This document shows positions 29,755 through 38,514 of a DNA stretch of 56,334 nucleotides, in pieces (position 1 is the first letter of the stretch; each line of letters opens with the position of its first letter). The position numbers and the translations under genes were made by a program. Under the pieces are notes generated by a model. That model was not told the DNA's origin, did not search any database, and was given only the letters and a program-made list of their open reading frames with translations. This DNA comes from Plebeiibacterium marinum (GTDB taxonomy: Bacteria; Bacteroidota; Bacteroidia; Bacteroidales; Marinilabiliaceae): NCBI RefSeq assembly GCF_026013615.1, contig NZ_JAPDPI010000033.1:1-56334 (forward strand), written 5' to 3'.

Positions 29755-32541
29755 TTAATTATTTAAGTTTAAGGGGATAAGTTTTACCTGGCTGTTCAAT
29801 CCGGCCGGCATGGTCTCCCAATGGGCATATCCTGTTTTTTTATAGTTCAGGTCCACAAAGTTTATCTCTTTAAATATTCTCCATTCAACACCTTTTTTGT
29901 CGAGACTGGAAATATGGTTGGCTGGTAAACCTGTGACTTCAATATCTATAGAATTTAAACCGTTTTTTAGATAATCACCAATAAATAGCCTGTAAGGGAC
30001 AGACCAAAGTGTTTGTACATATTGGCCATTAATAATTACCCTGGCTGTTTCTCGTACATCACCTAAATCCAATAACCATTCGTTAGCATTTTGTTTGTTT
30101 ACTGAAAATGAGGTAGAGTACACTGCAGTACCCATGTTTTCTTTGGCAACTTCATTCTCTAACTGTGTCCAGGGTATTAGTTGTGGTAATAAAAAGGTAT
30201 CAGCAATTGCCGGGATACTTTCTTTAAAAGTCAGTTTCCAGTTGTTTTTCAGGATAAATGGGTTTCCTGATTCCTGGATATACGGCCATGGATCAATAGA
30301 AATTTTCTTGTTATTGTATGTCTTCATGATAACCGACTCGCCCGATTTAAGCTGAATTCGGACTTTTGTTTTACCATCTGTGTTTTTTATTGAAGCATTT
30401 CCGATTTTCCCGTTCAGAGGATTGAAAAACAATACGGATTCTACTGTTTCTGTAAGGTTGATCCACATGTCAGTGTCTTCACCTTTTAAGGCAGAAATAA
30501 AGTAATGGAAGCCTTCTTCGTTTTGGCGTCTGATAAAATTAAGCTTAGCTACCGTTTTTATTTCCTCGGCTATAACTCCGGTTTTATGTAATACGTTATT
30601 TTCAACAGTACCTGTGATGATTTGCCCCTTTCCCAAAGTAGAGGATGTATTGTTTTCAAAGTTAACCTTTGGTAGTTTGCTGAGGCTTGCACTAAAGTCT
30701 TTTCTTCTTTCAGAAAGTTTTGCAAAACCTGGGACGTCTGATGGATAATTATCGAGGAATACGATTTTAGCCCCTTTATTAGCTAAATCTAACAGTTTGT
30801 TGAGCACATCAGCTGGCATTTTATCAACAGAAGGAATGATAATGGCTTTGTAACTGCTTCCTCCCGATGTAACAAGCAGGTTGTTCTTTACTTCGGTTGT
30901 CCTGATAAAGGAATCTGAAATGTAATCCATGTCATATCCTTCTTCACTGATTCTATGAACCACATCAATAAATTCAGGAGCCCTGTCTTCCATTTTGTGA
31001 ATATCAAACATCAAAAGCCTTCCTTCTTGTTCGTGCCATAAGTCATAAACAGGGAGGTAAACCAAAAAGTCATTGTCGGGCTTGCCCATTTGAAGGAACG
31101 ATTGCACTCTTGAAATATAATCGCAGAAAGGTTTTGCATCGCGCCACAATGAGTTTGTCGGGCTCATATCTATTGATGCATAGAATTTCCATCCCGGCCA
31201 GGCTGCTTCCTGGGGACTATAAGTTGTACCATGAAAGTTCATGTGATTTACCCCGGAAACAAACATTAAGTCCAGATCCGGTTTGCATTGAGAGAATGAC
31301 GTGCGGAAATGTTCTGTTAACCAGGTGAATGTTTCAGATGAGGTATACTTTTTTCCTGAAATATGTGCTGCCGAGGATGCGTATTTCAGCATGGACAGGT
31401 CAGAATCGTTATGTCGGGTCATGGAATCTTTCCTTAGCCCTTTAATGTTAAAATCCGACAGTCCAAACCCCTCGCATTCCGGAATGTCAACGGCTGCATA
31501 TATGTCAATCAGGTTCCCTGGCGATCCATGTGCCTGGTTACGTGTTTTGCTGTTTAATCCATGAGCCCATTCTGTCCAGGGAATGGTAAAGTTATTAAGC
31601 AATAGGTTTGATAACAATTCCCGGTAATCAGAAATAATTCTTGCTATGGTATCGTTCCTTTCCTGGCTTAAGAACAATGGCAGGTAATCTTGTATTTTGT
31701 AACCGTATTTATCTTCAAAACTTTGCAATAAACCCGGAGTCCAATCTGCCTTGTACACTTCATAACTGTCGTTAAAAAAGTTATGGGGTACAGGGGCGTT
31801 GTGATCGTGAAATGCATTGGTAAATTTGCTGAGGTACTTTGTTACCGAAGGTTTTGAAAAGTGATTCAGAACCAGGCCTTTTCCTCCCGGAGCGGCACGT
31901 TTAACTTTTTGAAAAGTATTTCCCTCGAACAGGGCAATTAATCTCCAGTTCCCTTGGGGAGCATTCCAGTTTAGTGTTTGTTCCTTTACCCGGGCTGTCA
32001 GGTCAATAGTCTGACCATCATTTGAGCAGGCTATCAAACAAGCCAGTTTCGAAGTTTCTTGTTGTTTCTTTTCATCTGGTACAATGTTTAAATTTACCTG
32101 TTCGTTAGCGGATACTTTATATTCTTTAACAAGCAGGCGAGAGGCTGCATCAGAGATATCGACATCAGGCCCTCCAAATGGCCACCCGGTACCGGTATTT
32201 AAATCTATATTAATCCCCAATCGTTCTCCTTCTTTTACCGTGTGGCGATATAGTTCCATCCATCTTTCAGAGAGGAAATCCACCTCATTGGAATCGTTTC
32301 CCTGGATTCCATATATTGGGGTTATTTCCAGCGAACCAATCCCTGCGTCGGCATAAGCCTCCATGTTTTTTGTCAGGTTCGACTCGTCTACTGCGCTTCC
32401 CATCCACCACCAGCGGGCACCCGGTTTAGCCTCTGTAGTTTGTTCAGGCCAATTTACGTTCGGCTGGCAGCTATAAAGTGCCAGGACGATCACCAGTAAA
32501 ATGTTTCTCAAATGATTACGGGATAACAACATATTCAGCAA
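29755..32541 (-). CDS. GH106 alpha-L-rhamnosidase (lipoprotein)
   Basis: 928 residues with a lipoprotein signal ending LALYSC. The GH106 N-terminal signature is present: KPGARWWWMGSAVDESNLTK, AGIGSLEITPIYGIQG, and NTGTGWPFGGPDVD. The central SYEVYKADWT and the C-terminal galactose-binding-like fold (WLLDLGDVRETARVIINGQ) agree. It would hydrolyse terminal alpha-L-rhamnose released from the RG-I backbone or capping side chains. The start (32541, or Met4 at 32532) overlaps the 3' end of the CE12 gene by 17-26 bp, showing translational coupling. GH28 follows at 11 bp. Confidence 0.9.
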   Translation of the reverse strand: MLNMLLSRNHLRNILLVIVLALYSCQPNVNWPEQTTEAKPGARWWWMGSAVDESNLTKNMEAYADAGIGSLEITPIYGIQGNDSNEVDFLSERWMELYRHTVKEGERLGINIDLNTGTGWPFGGPDVDISDAASRLLVKEYKVSANEQVNLNIVPDEKKQQETSKLACLIACSNDGQTIDLTARVKEQTLNWNAPQGNWRLIALFEGNTFQKVKRAAPGGKGLVLNHFSKPSVTKYLSKFTNAFHDHNAPVPHNFFNDSYEVYKADWTPGLLQSFEDKYGYKIQDYLPLFLSQERNDTIARIISDYRELLSNLLLNNFTIPWTEWAHGLNSKTRNQAHGSPGNLIDIYAAVDIPECEGFGLSDFNIKGLRKDSMTRHNDSDLSMLKYASSAAHISGKKYTSSETFTWLTEHFRTSFSQCKPDLDLMFVSGVNHMNFHGTTYSPQEAAWPGWKFYASIDMSPTNSLWRDAKPFCDYISRVQSFLQMGKPDNDFLVYLPVYDLWHEQEGRLLMFDIHKMEDRAPEFIDVVHRISEEGYDMDYISDSFIRTTEVKNNLLVTSGGSSYKAIIIPSVDKMPADVLNKLLDLANKGAKIVFLDNYPSDVPGFAKLSERRKDFSASLSKLPKVNFENNTSSTLGKGQIITGTVENNVLHKTGVIAEEIKTVAKLNFIRRQNEEGFHYFISALKGEDTDMWINLTETVESVLFFNPLNGKIGNASIKNTDGKTKVRIQLKSGESVIMKTYNNKKISIDPWPYIQESGNPFILKNNWKLTFKESIPAIADTFLLPQLIPWTQLENEVAKENMGTAVYSTSFSVNKQNANEWLLDLGDVRETARVIINGQYVQTLWSVPYRLFIGDYLKNGLNSIDIEVTGLPANHISSLDKKGVEWRIFKEINFVDLNYKKTGYAHWETMPAGLNSQVKLIPLNLNN

Positions 32542-33268
32542 TATCTTTTAGATTTTGTTTTTTAATTTCTTTAGCAACGATTTTAGCGATGGCATGTGCG
32601 CCAGGTGCTTGTAGATGAGTGTCATCCTGAGATCCGTCAGGTCTGATGGAATCAACCCCGGCCGGAATCCACATATATAATTCCTTTGATGGTTCATCAC
32701 CCATCATGATAACCAAATCTCTTGATTTTAACCATGTGTCAATCAAAGGGATGTTTAATGAGTCTGCAAGTTGTCGGGTTATAGCAGGATAACCTTTTAA
32801 GCGATCGTCAATTAAAGCATTGTCTTTAAAAGTACGCATAACAATAGAAGTAGCCAGGATTGGGCGAGCTTGCTTCGCTTTAGCTTCTTTAATCATTTTT
32901 AAAAGGTTGCTCTTGTAATCAGGGTAGGAGGCATGCCTTTCGGGTTTTGTCGAAGCATCATTATGCCCGAATTGTATGATGACATAATCATTTGGTTTTA
33001 TTGAGTCAAGAACCTCTTGCCATCTGCCTTCTGCAAGGTAGCTTTTGGTGCTTCTCCCGGCTTTGGCTTTATTGATAATGTTAACGTTTTTATCAAAGTA
33101 TTCAGGAAGCATCTGAGCCCATCCCCTCATTACTGTTTTGGATGGATTATAGCTTTGAGCAGTTGAATCACCACATATAAAGATATTAACCTTTTGGGAT
33201 TTTTGTTGTATGCAACTAATTGCTAGTATTACTGCTATGGCTGAGGTTATTATGATTCTTAGTTTCAT
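32516..33268 (-). CDS. CE12 rhamnogalacturonan acetylesterase (lipoprotein)
   Basis: 250 residues from ATG 33268; the longer upstream frame (33322) lacks a signal sequence. The lipobox is ILAISC. SGNH-hydrolase blocks: FICGDSTAQSY with the catalytic Ser, KAGRSTKSYLAEGRW (block II Gly), IIQFGHNDAS (block III Asn) and DDTHLQAPGAHA with the catalytic Asp and His. It removes O-acetyl groups from RG-I galacturonate and makes the backbone accessible. It is the first gene of the CE12-GH106-GH28 group, 151 bp after the three-module enzyme. Confidence 0.92.
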   Translation of the reverse strand: MKLRIIITSAIAVILAISCIQQKSQKVNIFICGDSTAQSYNPSKTVMRGWAQMLPEYFDKNVNIINKAKAGRSTKSYLAEGRWQEVLDSIKPNDYVIIQFGHNDASTKPERHASYPDYKSNLLKMIKEAKAKQARPILATSIVMRTFKDNALIDDRLKGYPAITRQLADSLNIPLIDTWLKSRDLVIMMGDEPSKELYMWIPAGVDSIRPDGSQDDTHLQAPGAHAIAKIVAKEIKKQNLKDIAEYVVIP

Positions 33269-33419
33269 GTGTTTATTTTTTTTCTTCAATTTGCAATATG
33301 GAACTCGCCGGAAAAATATCACTCTCCTGCGTAAGGAGTCTTTCTCATGACATGTCTCATATTCATATTAGTGCTATTTTCAAAATTTAGATTCTTGTTC
33401 AGTATAGAGGCTGTTTTAA

Positions 33420-36400
33420 TTATGGGTTTACAAGTTTTATATCAACCGGTAAATTTCGGTTGCATGTCAGCTTACCATCCTTGTAATGCAGTTCACTGAC
33501 TAAAATTGATGTTCTTCTGGTTTCATAATTATCTTCTTTTACGCCTTCTTGTCGTCCGGGATGGGTAAAGTAAAATATGTAAGCCCTGCCGTTGTTCACT
33601 ACAACATCTGCATGACCTCCTTTTACCTTATCATCAGTTCCAGTACCAGGCCTTTGAAGAATTGGCTGCTGTTGGCGATGCCAGTTATCCAGGTTTTTGG
33701 ATTGGTATACTGTTAAGCCATCCCAGCTGTCAATAATCATAAAGTACCTGTCTTTCCAGAAAAATATCTTTGGCCCTTCGCCACGTTTATCAGTAACAGC
33801 CTTGCCTTTGTCTTCCCATTTATATAAATCTTCGCTTTCGGCATAATACATGGATTTGTTGGCACGTTCGTTATTGTAATACATCCTCCATTTTCCTTCT
33901 GGTGTTTTAACAAGGCCTGCATCTATTACCTTATCAGATACCAGGTTTATTTTTGATTCATATTCCCAGTCGATTAAGTTTTTACTGGTAAGGTGAACGA
34001 TATGCCGTGGGTGACTCCAGTCACTGAAAATGCCTGGCACAATGGTTAAGAACATGTGATATGTTCCATTGTCTTCAACAACATCGGGCGCCCAGTATGT
34101 AACGTCTTTTTCTCCGTAATTTATGTTGGCATTGCTTCTGTATTTCCAGGTAAGGCCTCCATCTGTTGATTCAGCAATGCCGATTGGTGTTCCATGAACC
34201 CACTCAACACCTTTTGAATCTTCCATGTTGGCTCTTCTGTTGGTATAAAACATGAACCATTTTTGTTCTTGTTCGTTCCAGATAACAACCGGATCAGCTG
34301 CGCCATCGAAAACGGGATCCCTGTATAGGGGATATGGGGCGGTTGCTGTAGGGTTTTCAATAATCTTTTCAAGCATGTAATTTTTCAGGTCGCAATTTTC
34401 AAGGGTGTAAACTGCTTTGGCTATTGTATTTCCGTTTAAAATGGCTCCTATATATGAAGTGTGTACGTTATCCTTGTAATAGGGCTTGGTGTCTTCTTCT
34501 CCGATTTTTTCATATGCAGTAGCACAAAGATCATTACAGTCAATGTAACAAACCCCTTCGGCATCAGCCACTTCTTTTGTCCATTTAGCATATGTTTCAG
34601 TCACCCGGGCCATTTTTCCATCTTCCCAATTGTTTCGTGGAGTATGTGATAAAGCTATTACTTTTACTCCCTGAGCCTTGGCTTGTTTAATATAGTGGCG
34701 CATATAATGACCGAAAGTATATACAGTTTCAGGTCCTCCTGTTGCTTCCATGATATAAGTCTGGGATTCATTTCCAGCACCTTTTATAGAAGCTCGCGCC
34801 CTACCTGTGTTAAAGGGTCCTCCATCGTTGTGTCCGAACTGTATAAATAAATAGTCGCCTTCTTTTAGTCCATCCAACACATTTTGCCATAATCCTTCTG
34901 TTAAAAAAGTACGACTGCTTCTTCCGCCCAAAGCGTGATTTTCTATAGTTATTTTTGTTGTATCAAAGTATTGTTCAAAAAAGCTGGCCCATCCCCACTG
35001 ACCGCCATCTCCTCTGTCACGACCGTTTTTAACAGTTGAATCACCAATTACAAAAACAACAGGATTGTCCCCTTTGCGGGTGCTTCCCCCTTTTAAATAC
35101 GGAGGATGTCTTGGATCTCCTACACCAAAGATGGGTTCAGTATACGGTTGTGTCTGGCTATAAAACTGAACAGCACTGTCGTTCATTTTGGGGAACCAGT
35201 TTTTACATAGTTCAATCATTTCTGCACCGGCCAGTAGCATTGGTCCATAACCATGTGCTGCAAATTTGCTTACCGGACGGTGGTAATAATAAGCAGGGTC
35301 GAAACCCATACCTGTTCCAACACATGTGCCTTCCACCTGGCCTTTATCATTGATTTTTTCAGATAATGCATTCCATCCCAATACCGCAGAAGGGCCGTAT
35401 ACGCGACCGTTTAACCATCCTTTGTTAATGCCGTGAACCATGGCATACACATAAATTGCACTAGCTGATGTTTCAAGGAAACTGTCGTTTCTATCTATAA
35501 GTTGATGCCATAAACCTTGTCCTGATTGCATTTGAACCAGTGATTGAATATGAGTTTGAAATAGATCTAAAATCTGCTTTCTTTCCGGATGTTTTGCAGG
35601 CAGTACATCCAAAGCTTCGCAAAGTGTTAGCAATGCCCAACCGTTGGCTCTGGCCCAAAAATAGGATGGTTGGGGATTAAGTCCTTCAGCCCATGCATGA
35701 CGGAATAGTCCCTTTTCCTCAACAAACATTTTCTCTTTAAAAAGCAGGATTTGTTTTACTGCTTCGTCGGTGTATTTTGAATCTCTGGTTAGCTTACCCA
35801 TTTGTAGCAAAGCAGGTATGCCCATAAACATATCATCGAGCCAAACAGAGTGGTAAAGTGGTCGGTTTCTTGCTAAAGTGCCATCATTTAGCCTGAATTC
35901 ATGATACATAATATAATCAATGTATCGGTCAATTAATCCTTGCAGGTTGTCAGTTGACTTGTCGAACAGGGTGGTTTTTATCATGGCAGCACACATCGCC
36001 CCTGCATCATCAAGGGCTTTAGGCTGAAGGACGCTGGTCATTGCCGGGTCGATAATTCCTGTTTCGGTTAGTATTTTTTCAAAATATGGAGCCACATCGG
36101 CTAATAGAGTAAAACGTGCGCGATTGTAATCAAGGTAAGCATAGTTGTCTGTAACTTCAGCCATCCTTAACATACCGGCGTAGGTAACTCCCCACTCATA
36201 AGAGGTTAACCTGAAATCCCCTTTTTTCAGTTCACAATCTCTGTTAATAGCCTGGTAGTCTGATATTGTGTTTTGATTTTTCCTGTCTACAATCTCTGTA
36301 GGGGTAGCAGCAGAAAGGTATTTTAAAATGCGCTCCATTTGTCCTTCAATTTTTTGGACAGATGGAACTTGATAATCAAATGTATATTCAGGTTGGAGCA

Positions 36401-36572
36401 AATGAAGAGGCGTGTTGCTATCGTTAATTATTAGTTCTTTTTCAGCTGTGTTTTTTTTATTTTTCTTCTCTTTTTTTTGCAAATTATCCATTGCCCCAAG
36501 CGTAAAGCATGAGTGGAGGATTATTAGAGCAAACAATGAATACTTAATTGTATTTGAAGTGGGATTTTTCAT
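33420..36572 (-). CDS. Three-module enzyme: GH105 - CE12 - GH43-like propeller
   Basis: About 1050 residues from ATG 36572. Met codons at 36605 and 36602 lie almost on the expected transcription start, so the third is preferred. After the signal sequence, residues about 60-460 are an alpha/alpha-barrel GH105 (unsaturated rhamnogalacturonyl hydrolase) with HSVWLDDMFMGIPAL (Asp246-Asp247). Residues about 500-735 are a complete CE12 SGNH esterase: VIGDSTVKNG (Ser512), HALGGRSSRTF, IQFGHNDGG, KDNVHTS (His704). Residues about 750-1050 are a five-bladed propeller of GH43/GH117-like type (FDGAADPVVIW, VTYWAPDVVED, VIDAGLVKTPEGKWRMYY, KGGHADVVV). One polypeptide thus joins deacetylation, removal of the unsaturated GalA and probably an exo-glycosidase. 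No frameshift is seen, so it is a true fusion. Confidence 0.85.
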   Translation of the reverse strand: MKNPTSNTIKYSLFALIILHSCFTLGAMDNLQKKEKKNKKNTAEKELIINDSNTPLHLLQPEYTFDYQVPSVQKIEGQMERILKYLSAATPTEIVDRKNQNTISDYQAINRDCELKKGDFRLTSYEWGVTYAGMLRMAEVTDNYAYLDYNRARFTLLADVAPYFEKILTETGIIDPAMTSVLQPKALDDAGAMCAAMIKTTLFDKSTDNLQGLIDRYIDYIMYHEFRLNDGTLARNRPLYHSVWLDDMFMGIPALLQMGKLTRDSKYTDEAVKQILLFKEKMFVEEKGLFRHAWAEGLNPQPSYFWARANGWALLTLCEALDVLPAKHPERKQILDLFQTHIQSLVQMQSGQGLWHQLIDRNDSFLETSASAIYVYAMVHGINKGWLNGRVYGPSAVLGWNALSEKINDKGQVEGTCVGTGMGFDPAYYYHRPVSKFAAHGYGPMLLAGAEMIELCKNWFPKMNDSAVQFYSQTQPYTEPIFGVGDPRHPPYLKGGSTRKGDNPVVFVIGDSTVKNGRDRGDGGQWGWASFFEQYFDTTKITIENHALGGRSSRTFLTEGLWQNVLDGLKEGDYLFIQFGHNDGGPFNTGRARASIKGAGNESQTYIMEATGGPETVYTFGHYMRHYIKQAKAQGVKVIALSHTPRNNWEDGKMARVTETYAKWTKEVADAEGVCYIDCNDLCATAYEKIGEEDTKPYYKDNVHTSYIGAILNGNTIAKAVYTLENCDLKNYMLEKIIENPTATAPYPLYRDPVFDGAADPVVIWNEQEQKWFMFYTNRRANMEDSKGVEWVHGTPIGIAESTDGGLTWKYRSNANINYGEKDVTYWAPDVVEDNGTYHMFLTIVPGIFSDWSHPRHIVHLTSKNLIDWEYESKINLVSDKVIDAGLVKTPEGKWRMYYNNERANKSMYYAESEDLYKWEDKGKAVTDKRGEGPKIFFWKDRYFMIIDSWDGLTVYQSKNLDNWHRQQQPILQRPGTGTDDKVKGGHADVVVNNGRAYIFYFTHPGRQEGVKEDNYETRRTSILVSELHYKDGKLTCNRNLPVDIKLVNP

Positions 36573-36617
36573 TGTAATAATATTGTCTTTTATAGTTCTC
36601 ATCATTTTTAACTAATA

Positions 36618-36625
36618 CAAAAATA
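36618..36625 (-). promoter_or_regulatory. -7 box (TATTTTTG) of the three-module enzyme
   Basis: CAAAAATA on the plus strand is an exact TAnnTTTG on the minus strand. It predicts transcription from about 36612 and so favours the start at 36572 over 36605. No clear -33 box is seen. Confidence 0.4.
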
Positions 36626-36795
36626 ATGATGTGAGAGACTATCAGAATGGACTTCCATCCATAAACCTGTTATTTAATACAGGATGGATAAAACCTTGCA
36701 ATATTAAGGGTTTTTGGCATGGAATTGTGTATCAGCTATAGTCAATTGTTATCAAATATCGACATGGGTTATGGTTTTTGAATTATCCTTTTTTA

Positions 36796-38202
36796 TCAAT
36801 TTTTCACCGGCCAAAATGGTGATTCGGTTCTGCATTCGGATAAATATTCTTTGATTGTGTTTGTGATTTCAGGATGTTTATCGGCAATGTTATTTTGTTC
36901 GCCAATGTCATTTGACAGATCGTATAATTCCATTTTACCTCCTATAACAACTGCTTTCCATTTTCCATATCTTACGGCCTGTTTGTATCCTCTTTCAAAG
37001 AATTCCCAATATAAAAAGCGTGGCGAATTTGGCATAGGGTTGTCTATAATTGAAGGGTAGATGCTGATTCCATCTGTTTTCATTAAATCGGTTTTAAAAT
37101 TGGAAATTTCAGCAAAAGTGGGCATGATGTCGGCAAAGTACCAGGGAAGTTCAGATTTGCTGCCAGCTTTTATCATTTTTGGAGACCAGACAATCATTGG
37201 TGTCCTTATTCCTCCTTCGTACATGTCTCTTTTGTAGCCTCTTAATTGGCCGTTTGAGTCAAAAAAGTCAACAACTTCAGTTAATTTGTCGGAGTAATTT
37301 GATCTGGGGCCATTGTCGCTGCAAAAGAAAACAATCGTGTTGTCACTTAGTCCTTCCCGGATTAGAGTTTGTTTTAGTCTTTCTATGTTTTTATCGAGGT
37401 GATATATCATAGAGGCGTAGGTTTTCATATTGTCAGGCCATTCTTTATTGTTGTAAATGGCGTTGTCTGGTGCGTCCAGGGGGGCGTGTGGGTTTGAATA
37501 GCACAGCATTAACATAAATGGCTGATCGCAATCTTTATTTTGGGTTATGAATTCAATGGCTTCATCTGTGCACATATCAGTGTGGTAATACCCTTTTTTT
37601 CCTTCGGCGTTTTGGGGTATATCAATCATGTTATTGTTTTTCAGCCTTTTGTGCGGCCAATAAGTGCTTTGGTATGTTTGCGGCTTATTGGTCAGCCAGC
37701 CATAAAATTCATCAAATCCTCTGTGGTTTGGTGTTGCCGTTGAATCGTATCCTCCAAGGTGCCATTTTCCTACCAGGCAGGTTTTGTAACCGGCATCTTG
37801 CATTAAGTTACCCACTGTATAGTCAGAGTCAGACAAATTAGCCCTATAAACCACTTTGTCTCCTTTTTTTCCTGGAATTCCGCCAACAATAGTAGAATTT
37901 CCCCTGACTGTTGTATGTCCCGTGTGTTGTCCTGTCATTAATACGCTTCGTGAAGGACCACAAACAGGGGCTCCGGCATAAGCATTTGTGTACACTTTCC
38001 CTTCCTTGGCCAGTTGGTCAATGTGTGGGGTCTTAATCTGTTCCTGACCTGCATATCCCACATCGTTATATCCTAAATCATCAGCAAGAACAAATATTAT
38101 ATTGGGTTTTTGAATATCGGATTTTGATTTAAGGTTGTTTTGGTTACAGCCGATAAGGATTGTAGTAAGTAGGGCCGCAGAAAATATGATTTTTATATAC
38201 AT
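36796..38202 (-). CDS. S1-family sulfatase (lipoprotein)
   Basis: 468 residues with lipobox ILIGC. The N-terminal metal-binding motif NIIFVLADDLGYNDVGY is followed by APVCGPSRSVLMTG. Cys81 is in the CxPSR motif that is oxidised to formylglycine by an anaerobic sulfatase-maturating enzyme or FGE, neither of which is in this window. Further conserved pieces are GKWHLGG and FFCSDNGPR. It removes sulfate from a sugar, probably galactose- or rhamnose-type; the subfamily cannot be fixed by eye. Land-plant pectin is not sulfated, so this gene hints at a marine substrate. It stands upstream of the three-module enzyme (190-bp gap) and diverges from GH105 at 38515. Confidence 0.93.
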   Translation of the reverse strand: MYIKIIFSAALLTTILIGCNQNNLKSKSDIQKPNIIFVLADDLGYNDVGYAGQEQIKTPHIDQLAKEGKVYTNAYAGAPVCGPSRSVLMTGQHTGHTTVRGNSTIVGGIPGKKGDKVVYRANLSDSDYTVGNLMQDAGYKTCLVGKWHLGGYDSTATPNHRGFDEFYGWLTNKPQTYQSTYWPHKRLKNNNMIDIPQNAEGKKGYYHTDMCTDEAIEFITQNKDCDQPFMLMLCYSNPHAPLDAPDNAIYNNKEWPDNMKTYASMIYHLDKNIERLKQTLIREGLSDNTIVFFCSDNGPRSNYSDKLTEVVDFFDSNGQLRGYKRDMYEGGIRTPMIVWSPKMIKAGSKSELPWYFADIMPTFAEISNFKTDLMKTDGISIYPSIIDNPMPNSPRFLYWEFFERGYKQAVRYGKWKAVVIGGKMELYDLSNDIGEQNNIADKHPEITNTIKEYLSECRTESPFWPVKN

Positions 38203-38226
38203 AGGGTGCTGTTTTATATTTTAGAT

Positions 38227-38234
38227 CAAAGATA
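38227..38234 (-). promoter_or_regulatory. -7 box (TATCTTTG) of the sulfatase gene
   Basis: An exact TAnnTTTG match on the minus strand, 25 bp before the sulfatase ATG. No clear -33 element is seen. Confidence 0.45.
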
Positions 38235-38350
38235 CTCATAATGTCCGGCTGTGATCATGGATAAATTGGTTGAAGTATGTGTTATTGTTCGCATTGTTTG
38301 TCCGTATCATTAAATATATCAAAATGGGAAGTGTTAGCTGGTTAAGTGTT

Positions 38351-38385
38351 AATAAGTGGAAATAAATGACAATAAATGTAAATAA
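38351..38385. repeat. Four AATAA direct repeats at exact 10-bp spacing
   Basis: AATAA occurs at 38351, 38361, 38371 and 38381. The second and third units are nearly identical (aataaatgac, aataaatgta). Spacing of one helical turn suggests either cooperative regulator binding or intrinsic bending. Confidence 0.5.
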
Positions 38386-38459
38386 TATTTTTGTAAATTA
38401 CATGTATTATTTTTAATGTTTTCTGTATGATTTTCTATGTGCCTTTTATTATTGTATGA

Positions 38460-38467
38460 TAGCTTTG
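38460..38467 (+). promoter_or_regulatory. -7 box (TAGCTTTG) of the GH105-CE12-DUF4450-GH28 operon
   Basis: An exact TAnnTTTG match. It predicts transcription from about 38473, upstream of ATG 38515. No clear -33 element. Confidence 0.5.
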
Positions 38468-38514
38468 TGATAATTTAAAAGATAAGGAAACAAGTAATTA
38501 GATTGTTAAGAAAA

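Larger units (their letters stand above)
38203..38514. promoter_or_regulatory. Divergent promoter region, sulfatase / GH105 operon
   Basis: 312 bp without a gene. It holds a minus-strand -7 box (38227-38234), a 10-bp-phased direct repeat (38351-38385) and a plus-strand -7 box (38460-38467). It is the control region of the two main outward-facing hydrolase blocks. Confidence 0.55.

Noticed and set aside
13082-38202. Whole minus-strand block as a single operon
   Set aside because: The terminators at 23080-23132 and 24323-24365, the inverted sigma gene and separate -7 boxes show several transcription units.
38351-38385. CRISPR-like array
   Set aside because: The units are only 10 bp with no spacers and no cas genes; a phased promoter repeat explains it.
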